From: Aphrophora alni
Lineage: Eukaryota > Arthropoda > Insecta > Hemiptera > Aphrophoridae
Length of the DNA stretch: 64,000 nt
Assembly (NCBI GenBank): GCA_963513935.1
Contig: OY740771.1
Location: forward strand, 17,591,349-17,655,348
Direction: 5' to 3'
The notes below the pieces were generated by a model that saw only the letters and a list, made by a program, of their open reading frames with translations, was not told the DNA's origin and did not search any database. Below are positions 37,092 through 47,975 of this stretch, piece by piece. Every line of letters starts with the position of its first letter. Positions within the stretch are counted from its first letter, which is position 1. Both the position numbers and the translations under genes were made by a program.

Positions 37092-38991
37092 TAGGTTAGG
37101 TTAGGTTAGGTTAAGTAACCTTATGTCGGGTTAAGAACTGAACAGTTCCAGCTAGGAACGCTAACAGTTTATTTCTACTTTACGCAACAAAACTAGAAAG
37201 ACATCCAGGTTAGGTTAGGTTAGTTCCAACTACTAATTTCAACAACTGGTTTTGACTAGACAAAACAAATATAAAAAGCAATCTATGTTAGGTTAAGTAA
37301 CCTTATGTCGGGTTAAGAACTGAACAGTTCCAGCTGGGAACGCTAACAGTTTATTTCTATTTTACCCAACAAAACTAGAAAGACATCCTGGTTAGGTTAG
37401 GTTAGTTCCAGCTACTAATTTCAACAACTGGTTTTGACTAGACAAAACAAATATAAAAAGCAATCTAGGTTAGGTTAAGTAACCTTATGTCGGGTTAAGA
37501 ACTGAACAGTTCCAGCTAGGAACGCTAACAGTTTATTTCTACTTTACGCAAAAAAAAAACTAGAAAGACATCCAGGTTAGGTTAGGTTAGTTCCAGCTAC
37601 TAATTTCAACAACTGGTTTTGACTAGACAAAACAAATATAAAAAGTAATCTAGGTTAGGTTAAGTAATGTTATATCGAGTTATGGACCTAATAGTTCCAG
37701 TTAGGAACGCTAACAGTTTATTTCTACTTTACCCAACAAAACTAGAAAGACATCCTGGTTAGGTTAGGTTAGGTTAGTTCCAGCTACTAATTTCAACAAC
37801 TGGTTTTGACTGGACAAAACAAATATAAAAAGCAATCTAGGTTAGGTTAAGTAACCTTATGTCGGGTTAAGAACTGAACAGTTCCAGCTGGGAACGCTAA
37901 CAGTTTATTTCTACTTTACGCAACATAACTAGAAAGACATCCAGGTTAGGTTAGGTTAGTTCCAGCTACTAATTTCAACAACTGGTTTTGACTAGACAAA
38001 ACAAATATAAAAAGCAATCTAGGTTAGGTTAAGTAACCTTATGTCGGGTTAAGAACTGAACAGTTCCAGCTAGGAACGCTAACAGTTTATTTCTACTTTA
38101 CGCAAAAAAAACTAGAAAGACATCCAGGTTAGGTTAGGTTAGTTCCAACTACTAATTTCAACAACTGGTTTTGACTAGACAAAACAAATATAAAAAGCAA
38201 TCTAGGTTAGGTTAAGTAACCTTATGTCGTGTTAAGAACTGAACAGTTCCAGCTCGGAACGCTAACAGTTTATTTCTACTTTACGCAAAAAAAACTAGAA
38301 AGACATCCAGGTTAGGTTAGGTTAGTTCCAGCTACTAATTTCAACAACTGGTTTTGACTAGACAAAACAAATATAAAAAGCAATCTAGGTTAGGTTAAGT
38401 AACCTTATGTCGGGTTAAGAACTGAACAGTTCCAGCTAGGAACGCTAACAGTTTATTTCTACTTTACGCAAAAAAAAACTAGAAAGACATCCAGGTTAGG
38501 TTAGGTTAGTTCCAGCTACTAATTTCAACAACTGGTTTCGACTAGACAAAACAAATATAAAAAGTAATCTAGGTTAGGTTAAGTAATGTTATGTCGAGTT
38601 ATGGACCTAATAGTTCCAGCTAGGAACGCTAACAGTTTATTTCTACTTTACGCAACAAAACTAGCAAGACATCCAGGTTAGGTTAGGTTAGTTCCAACTA
38701 CTAATTTCAACAACTGGTTTTTACTAGACAAAACAAATATAAAAAGTAATCTAGGTTAGGTTAAGTAATGTTATGTCGGGTTAAGAACTGAACAGTTCCA
38801 GCTAGGAACGCTAACAGTTTATTTCTACTTTACGCAACAAAACTAGCAAGACATCCAGGTTAGGTTAGGTTAGTTCCAACTACTAATTTCAACAACTGGT
38901 TTTTACTAGACAAAACAAATATAAAAAGTAATCTAAGTTAGGTTAAGTAATGTTATGTCGAGTTAAGAACCTAACAGTTCCAGTTAGGAAC
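37092..38991. repeat. 182-bp satellite, 11 copies, with TTAGG runs
   Basis: The marker TTATGTCG (or a variant) stands at 37121, 37303, 37485, 37670, 37857, 38039, 38222, 38405, 38589, 38771 and 38953, so units are 182-187 bp and nearly identical. Each unit has two telomere-type blocks, AGGTTAGGTTAAG and AGGTTAGGTTAGGTTAG-like, and the dyad GTTCCAGCTAGGAAC. Copies at 37670 and 38589 share a variant (CGAGTTATGGACCTAATAG), 919 bp or five units apart, which suggests a higher-order repeat. The array ends 440 bp before the transporter start codon. Confidence 0.93.
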
Positions 38992-39356
38992 ATTCGTTTT
39001 CTATTGCAGGGCAACACTTGTTTCATAAACAACCCGTCGTTCCCATAATCTATAAACCTCTATAGTAGAATTCGAAAGAACCAACCACAACTGGAATATC
39101 GGTATAGCTTTAACCTTTTCTTCAATATCAATATCGCCAACAGGGAAATTATTTAATATAACACGTATCTTCAACTAATTTGTATTTATTCGCTTTGTGA
39201 CGACTTTGAGACTACGAGAAAACATATGTTTTATTTATGTCTACACTTTTGAACGAGATAAATATATTCGAGTGTCCAATTCCTATTTAAAAGTAACATC
39301 AGGATTAATAACTGATTGGACAAAGGCATAAGAAAAGATAAGTTGCAGATAAAAGG
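38992..39356. other. Upstream region of the transporter
   Basis: Unique-looking sequence between the satellite and the TATA box. It presumably holds proximal control elements, but no specific site can be named. Confidence 0.4.
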
Positions 39357-39365
39357 TATATAAAA
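39357..39365 (+). promoter_or_regulatory. TATA box of the sugar transporter gene
   Basis: TATATAAAA stands 67 bp before the start codon, so transcription would begin near 39385-39390 with a short leader of about 45 nt. No arthropod TCAGT-type initiator is seen at that distance, so the exact start is inferred. The 182-bp satellite array ends about 365 bp upstream of this box. Confidence 0.55.
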
Positions 39366-39431
39366 CGAAACAGAAGTTGAAAGCAACGATAAATATTTTA
39401 TAGTTGACCTAATCTATTACTTCAGATAGAA

Positions 39432-39480
39432 ATGGGAGCAAATATTTATAGGACAAACTTTTACTTTACCATGTTTTTGG
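39432..39480 (+). CDS. Transporter exon 1 (start codon, N-terminus)
   Basis: Encodes 16 residues plus the first base of codon 17. The ATG has G at -3 and at +4. The exon ends TTTTTGG before a strong GTGAGT donor at 39481. Its last G joins TA at 48027 to make a Val codon, which gives a continuous first membrane helix running into the conserved YSWTSP motif. This exact phase match is why the exon is assigned to the gene despite the 8.5-kb intron. Only 16 codons are read before the intron, so the N-terminal cytoplasmic tail is very short. Confidence 0.72.
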
Positions 39481-42400
39481 GTGAGTGTACATTTATTATT
39501 TATTTTTTATTAGACCTAACCTAACAAACATGTGTGTATAAAGAAGAATGTAGTTGATAATGAACTTGTTCAAAAAATAAACTTGCAAAAAGAACATCCA
39601 ATTAATTCAGAATCTAGTTGGTGTAGGCTATTAAGAGTTGTTAGTGTTCCAAATAATCAAACGTTTTTGATTCGTTTTGATCACATTACTCTTTTAAAAT
39701 TTTCATTTAAAAACTACAATTTAACATGTCACGAAATTTTGTGTCAACATACAGAGTGTTCATTAAATTATAAAACTAAGTTGAATGAATTGTAAGTAGA
39801 AAACTGTATAGGAGGCAATCACATTGTATTTGGATAAGAATATATAAATATTTGATTTAAGCGATTCATTCAGTAACTTTTATTACTTTCTCATTTATAT
39901 ATTGTAGTATTTAGAGAATTATGTAATGGATCAAACAAAATTTTTGGAAGTTTTTGCAGAAGTTGTAGTCTTGAGACCAAATGAAGTAGATTTTTAAATG
40001 TCTGTCTGTCTATTGTATCTACAGCTCAAACGCAAATATAATTTTCGCCAAATCTTGAGACATTTCATTTTCGCTTTTGTGATAAAAATTATAGTTAGCT
40101 GCTGCCATGATAAAACACCACAAGATTTCACAAAATCGGCTCAAACTATTTTTATCGCACTTCGCTCAAGTGTAGTTTCTATGAACTGAAACAAAATGTA
40201 TTACCCCTCTGAAAAAAAATACTGGTTTGTTACTTATGGTGAAAAGGAGAAAAATCGCCGATGTTTCTGTAATTAAGTATTAGTTTTTCAAAACTATCTC
40301 TAACGATTTCGTTGTAATTGGAAATGTAAAGACTAACAACCCAAACCCATGGTGCAATTGAAGTAGGGTACAAACATATTACCGATCAAGAAAAATATAT
40401 GAACTCTGGAAACTAGAATTAAAAGCTAGATTTTAAGCAAACCTCTTATAGTGAGGACTTTTGTCTCACAACTTCCAAAACACGATTTTCCACGAGGAAT
40501 AATTTTGGTTGGTTTTCATTCACTTTTACGGCTGTGTGTATAAAAAAGTTTAAGTTATGTTTTCGCACAGTTTATTTCTTCCTAAAATAAATTTAAACCA
40601 AATTTTAAATATACTGTTTTTTTTGGTTCTGGAAGGCCGTTTCATTTTTTTTTAAATTAGATTTACCTAATCCTTATTTCGGGCTCAAAATTTATAATCC
40701 CATCTATTCTAAAAGAGTGGTTAAATGCAAACCTCCAATCGATGGTTCAAATTTCAAGCTACTGATACAAGGTAATATTGTTACGAAAATGTCAAAAATC
40801 ATTTAACAACTTTACGTGTTAAATATTCAACAATTTGTAGCCTCACCCTTAATATTGCAGAGTCACATTCCCGTTTTGGAAGTCACCGAGAAAGTTTTCT
40901 TCCAATAGGTCCAGCTGGCACCCTACTAGTTGTCGTATACAGCCTCCGGTCACCCTACCGGTTTCTTAAATTGCGAATAGTTGAATAAATCCTCCAGCTA
41001 CCTGCCAATTCCTTCAACTACGAATGGGCATAGTTACCGAATAAAGCTTCCGGCTACCCTGCCGATTCTATCAATTACGAATAGCATTATTAGTAGGACA
41101 ACATGTGTTTTATAGTTATGACTATTAGCTTGGTCATTGGCGTCCCAATATTCTCTGCCAGTCAGCTGTTGCAACAGTTTCTTGAGTTATTTTGGTTCAA
41201 CTATTTCTACTCTCTGTTTACTGTTTTTGGACTTAGAATGAATTTATAATTAATTATTAACATAATTTACGATCATTTAAATCAAACAACCAATTCTACA
41301 ATTCAATAAAACAAGATTTATTTCGTTATGTGCAATTCAAAAATTGTGTATTAAACACATTGTTTTGTTTATTAATCAACCTCTGAAGAAGGTTACTGAA
41401 ATGTACAAAAGTAAACACATCGTGTTTTATTGAATTGTGGTATTGGGAATTAGATTTTAATCTTTAACTTCGCCACAGTGTGCAATAAAGTGTAGTTTAT
41501 AATTTACAATAATGGTATATCCTAAAAATGACACAATTAGCAATAAAGATTACGAAAAGTGTTATAATATTTTTCATTAGTTTTATCTAATTAAAACTCT
41601 GGGTGAATTTAAATACTAAATAGCTTTTTAGTTTTTACAATAGTTGTAGTCGAAAACGTTATGATCACAGATCAATATTTAAAGAGTGTGCACACATAAA
41701 ACTGATATTTTCCAGTCAACGACAGCTATGCAACGACTTTAGTTAAATTTGAACCTTTGCTGCAAAGACTGTCACATAGATTAGCTAATTAAATGAACGG
41801 CCTATTTAACAACGACAGATCGCACAAGGGAGAGTTAACGACACGTAGAGTACGAACGTGTCATTATAAGAACATATTTGTGTTATGTGTATGTGAGAAT
41901 TACCGCGCATTATTTTCACGCCATATAATTTAAATATTCAAAAGACTGCAACAAGGCTACAGAAAGTAACGATCATATTTTACACAATAGACTTACTCTA
42001 CTGTACATTTAGTTATGAAATTCATGACATTATAAATTCATAACTTTTAAAAATATTTTCTTTCCTTTGTAATAAACATTTTATAACTCTATACGAATTT
42101 TAACACGAAATTTTTCTACGGTTATAAATATTATACCTCCACCCTTTTAAACCTGGACAATTTTATTACCTGCTAAACACAGCAAATTTATAAATAATCT
42201 ACAAAATCTCGTAAATAATTTCAGAATCTTCCCTTCAAAATCATGAAATAATAAAGGTTTATAAACACTCCAATAGTCAATCATTTCATTTATTCAAGGC
42301 AACATTTCAAGAAAACTTGTGCAGATGTAACAACGGAAATTATCTCTTGGTCACTGAAACATCGTCTTGAAGATATAAAGTGTTAATTGTGGATATTTTA

Positions 42401-45400
42401 TATTATTTTTCATTACGTTTTCTAAATTATTTTAAAACCGTATAAATTCTATACTTTACGAAGCTTCTTCAATGATTTTACAAACTAAGCAATTAATTTA
42501 TTCTTCTTAAGTTCATTAATTGTTTTACAATTAAACAAATTGAAAGAATACTAAGCCACAAAAATTATTTAACTCTTTATTATTACAACTCTTTACTTTA
42601 ATACTTTTTCCAGCAACCTAATTTATTGTATAACTGTTGAATTTATAATCTCTTAAATTTTTTTTTAAATTTAGCTAGGTCAAATAATTTGTTTAACAAT
42701 GTACTATTAAACACCGTACTAAATTAAATAAATTATTTTAAATCTCTTAAATTTTATACTATAAAACGTTTTCTAGTTTACATACAACTAATTGTCTAAT
42801 TGTGTACCCTAACAAGTTTCGATAAATCTTTTTCAACAATTCCATACAAAGCTGAATTAACTTTTTACAACTGTATATTCAAATGTCTAACAAATTATTT
42901 TACATCTCATCAATGTTATAACCTAAAACGTTTCGAAAAATCATATTTAATTTGTCTCATATGCGTAGTATAAAGAAAGTATGAGATGACTCAAAAAATG
43001 TATCTCTAATTTTCTTCTGATATATTCGTTTTTAATACCTCTGAGTCAAAAAATTTATTTCATAATTATATGTCTTATGTTCACTGCTTCACAGCCCCAA
43101 TGCTTGGGCCAATTTTAATCAAGTTTGATATATCACACATTTTGGCCACATCTTAAGAATGTTAACCACTTGTTTTTATAAATTTGTTGGTATAAAAGAA
43201 AAAATACAAAATTTGGATTTTATCAAAATTGGCTCCAATTTTGTAAATTCGTAAAGGTTTTGATCATATAACTTACGTGTAGCCTCTAAAGATCCAAATT
43301 AAATAATTTGTAGGTCATCTTTCAAAAAATCGTTGTTCGTGAATTACCAGTAAAAAAAAAAACAGCATACCCTTATTAGAAACCCTCAAATGAAACGTTA
43401 TTATAGTTTATAGTTTTCAAAATAAATGGAAAAAGATTAGAATTTATCACTGCCATTAAAAGCTCAATTTTAATCAAATACAATTTACTGGAAGACGTGT
43501 TTATTGGCACAAGAGAAGCAAACTTACTCTCTTGTTTAAATGTTTTTATTCATTTTCATTTTTAATTGAGAAGTTCTAAAATAATATTTTGTTGCTGATT
43601 AGTCTCTGTTTTTAAGTGATTAAGTGTATGTGATAAACTTCTGGGAACGGATGTGTGATAGTGTTTTTGCAATTTTTTTTATCTGTTTCTTTAAATAACG
43701 TTATAAGCCTAGTATTTTATTTATAGTTACACAATTGAACAATTTCCTAAGCTTAATAAATTCTTTTAAAACTATACACAAATTAAACCTCTTAAATCTA
43801 ATATATATACAGCCTCCCAAATTTCAACATAATACCCTACCAGGCCTTCCATATTCTTCCTCTTTTTTTCTTAACATCTTAAATCATTAATAAACTTAAT
43901 TTCATTTCTAAGTATTTTATACCTTTTTATAGAACATCAAAGTCACCTCAACTTAAAACACTTAGCCTCAAAGGACTATGTATTTATCCCATGGGGCAGT
44001 TTATTCAGTTTATATTGGACCGATTGTAGAACATCCTAATAACGGATGAAGCAAACTATTCCCAGCCTAATCAACTCCTTCTTTGGATTCTGCATCATCT
44101 CCAGATTATAAATTTTCTTACGGACTAAAAAGTATAAAATAATTTTTCATGACCCTTCTACAATTTTGAGGGAGGATTGTTAGTGGCTACGGATATATTT
44201 GGAATACTTGGAGAGAAAAACGTGGGGCGCAGACAATCTATGATAGTTAAGGAGGAGTAAATAAATTAAATTACAGTGAATCTCATTTCCGATTCACTGA
44301 AATTAACTGTGAATTCATCCGGATTGTCTACTTGTAGACTATTATTTAGTGGCTGCACGCCACGTTTTTCTCTCCAAGTATTCCAAATATATCCATAGCC
44401 ACTAACAATCCTCCCTCAAAATTGTAGAAGGGTCATGAAAAATTGTTTTATACTTTTTAGTCCGTTTTTAAAACGTGGTATATTAAAAACAATTTATTTG
44501 GTTTATTATTATATTTTGATGTTGTTTGAAAACATAAAATAGTGCCAAATTATTCACAGAAGTGGAAAATAATGTTATAAGTTTTTATACAGGAATTTTA
44601 ATTTATAAATTAGACATTCTGTAATACTAACGTATAATAATTCTTGCTTTATTCAAAAATACTTGACGTATATGTGAAACTTTGCAAAGCAATTTTATTC
44701 TTAACTTGGATATATTTCAAATGTAGTTGCCATTTAATAGCAGGACATTTTTATTAAATAAAATTAATGAATATTTATACGTATATAATCGACGAGTTTA
44801 AAAAAGTTTAAAAATGGCTCTGATTTTTTTTTTATCAATTTTCTGTTACTATATAAAGTTGAATACAAGGTGTAAATGGAAACTTGTTTGTATCGTTGAT
44901 AAAATTGTAATTCATAAAAAGTAACATTTAAAGTTAGTTTTTACAGTTTACACTGTGTCAACAAAAACTAATAATATAATCGAATAAACTGAATTTATGT
45001 TAATGTATTTTATGCACAAATACTTAGCTTTCAGAAAACAAAATAGAAAGAACTTTGTGAACCAGTCTTTTAAATTGTATTGTTTCATTAACTCTTTTTT
45101 AAGTTTACCATTGTAAAGATCTGATGGCAGGGGTAACACTTTTTTTAAAAATTATTATTGACTGTAACCTACACACATGACTAGGTTTAAGGGGTTGTCT
45201 AGTCTCTTTAAATTTACATTCGATATAAAACACATTTATATAATTAATGCATTACTGTAATTATTAGTTAGATTTAGTTTCTTGATTAACTTATATATTT
45301 AGTTTTTAATTTTTGACATTACATTACATTTTTAAACTTTATTTTATTTCACTGTCATTTTTACATTTAAGGTTCTCTTACCTTAATATTTTTAAGGTTT

Positions 45401-47924
45401 TTTTATGTTTATAATATTGGTTATCTGTAATAAACGCTTCTGTCGGTTCAATTGCTGTTGTATAATTTCGACTGGATTTTATTGGTTATTCTGACTTGTA
45501 AGAATGTTTTAACTTATTAAACTATTAAAGTTCAACGAAATATCTTAACCCTCTCATAAAACCTGCCGTGTATTTATCCTTCACAAATTCCTTTAAAAGA
45601 AGTGATTTGCCTACAAAACATTTGAATTTTACTGCTGCTGGAAAACTTGGGTTAAGTGGAAAATCGTGTTTTCTCAACTTCTGAAGGAGAAAATTTATCG
45701 TTCGTTATTTATTAAATTAAAAATTTATTACATTAAAAATAAATTTCATTTTCTCTTTTAATTTCAATATTTGGATATTAAAATAGCTCAACAGATATCA
45801 TTTTATTTACGTAAAGCCATTGTTTAGCAGTTAACTTATCTGAAGCGTCTTGGATGAACTCTAATTTCAATAGGTATTACTCCTTGGATTTGTGAAGAAG
45901 TCAAAGTATTGAAACTAACTAATAATCAAAAACTCTCATAGGCTCACTATAGTGATTCCCAACGGGACAATCCCGAAGTCGCAGCTGGATATACACCTTT
46001 TATTCATCTAGTCTTGAGTTAGAATCCTCTCTTAATTTTTTTATATGAGGTCTCTCTTTTGATCAACTCTTATTATTTTCCGGGCCTGAAGCTAATATAT
46101 TAATTTTACGTATAATTATAATATAAAAAAGGAAAACACAAAAAAACCCTAAAAACACCAAAAAAGTAAAACAAAACAACGAGGTTAATGATGTATGATG
46201 TATATCTTTATTTTATTATTATGTTAAGGGTCTTCTAAATTTTTTGTTTTGACTGACGTTACAAATAAAATAAATAACTCAAAATATTGTACCTAGATTG
46301 AAAAAGGCCTAAGAGCGTAATTTGTTTACAAACAAGGTAAAATAAAAAAGAAATATACTGTATATTAATATAAAGGCATATTGTAAAAAAGACAAATATA
46401 TCAGAACCGTAAACTGTTTCACCTTTATACAGCAACCTTTTGTTTTTGTTTTTGTTTAAATCTTAGCTCACGTCTGCATGACTGAATTAATATTAGTTAA
46501 TCAGATAAGTAATTTAACTTTATTATTATTTCTCCTAGTTTTCTAAATATTTTGTATGGAAGGAAAATAAATCAGGATTGGAAACTGTTGGTGGAATTTA
46601 CTTTGTAATCAAACAGCATCACATGACAATCCTTTATTTTAGTTTTAGTTCAAAACTGAGCTCACGTCTTCATAATTATCCTAGTCTTAATTAATCAGCT
46701 AAGTAACTGATCTTATTTGTTATTTCACTTTTTTTAAATATCTTAATAGACGTGACAAAAGTTTATTTTTGATTTTTATATTAGCGCCAGAAGCGCAATA
46801 TGTTTTTACTTGCTATTTTGCACACTAGTTTGGGTTAATAATCTTTTCTAAAATTTGAAGGTCTTGATTAAATTTTTAGAAATTATGTTCCTTAAACTGC
46901 CATATATGTTATTATTATTTTTTTTCTTTCTTTTCCTTTCTTTCTTTATCCAACGCCATGCGTCCTTGGCAGTTCGGCCATTAGACGACGAGCCTCCCAG
47001 TAGCGTGTTGCGATGTCATCGGGCATGTTCGTGAGGTTGGTGCTCGTCATAAGGTGAAGGGCGTCCATTCGGGAGGACTGGCAGAGAGGACAGCAGTCAT
47101 TTGGGGCCAATCCGATTCTGTGCAGATGGGCCTGAAGGTAGTCGTGCCCAGTCGTTTTTCTAAAGAGAGCAACGCAGTGGATCTCTCCAGTCGTCTTGAT
47201 ATTAGTCCATCGGAGGCGAGACATTCCCAGGTCTTCCCCATACTTTGCTCCTTCAGATAATTAGTGGTCAACCTGTTTATGGTGGTCGTATTTGCTGCTC
47301 TCAGAGTTGTGGGGTTGTTAGGTTGGGTGGATTCAGCGCCATGCTTGGCCAAGTTGTCAGCTCGCTGGTTTCCCGGAACTCTGACGTGACTTGGGACCCA
47401 CTGCAACGTTATTGTCCATCTAGAGCTGATGAGTTCTGCAAGCTGTTCACGGCACTGGACGGTGCGGAGGCAATCAGTGGGACTGTCGCTGCTCAACGCT
47501 ATAGTTGCTGCCTGAGAGTCAATGAAAAACGCGGCTTTTTGAGCTGGTAGGGTTAGTTTACGTAGAGTTGCAGCAGCTTCATAGATGGCGCGTACTTCTC
47601 CGTCGTAGTTGGTAGAATTTAGCCCCGCAGCAGTGATTATTATTATTATTATTACGACTTATTATTTTTTTCTAATCGATAACTTTCGACTCGACATTTT
47701 CAGAGATATGATGACGTATATTAGGCTTAACTCTAAAAGTAAAAGTATGGTTACCAGAAGAAAGATCTTAAATACTAGCCAACGATTTGATATCAATTGT
47801 AACATGGAGGGCTATATTGTTCCGCTGTTTTATCCCAGTAACACGTACTCGTATCATGTTTAGATAATATTTTAAATCATAATTTGTATTATTAAAACAT
47901 GTATTCCAAAAGATTACGTTATTG

Positions 47925-47975
<51 letters not shown>

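Noticed and set aside
37092..38991. CRISPR array or true telomere
   Set aside because: The units are contiguous with no unique spacers, and TTAGG runs are at most four units long and interstitial.
39532..39795. 87-codon frame just after transporter exon 1
   Set aside because: Begins inside the intron after a clear donor, has no family signature, and exon 1 joins exon 2 in perfect phase without it.
47054..47550. Plus-strand frames opposite the RNase H fragment
   Set aside because: They are antisense shadows of the GC-rich retrotransposon remnant.
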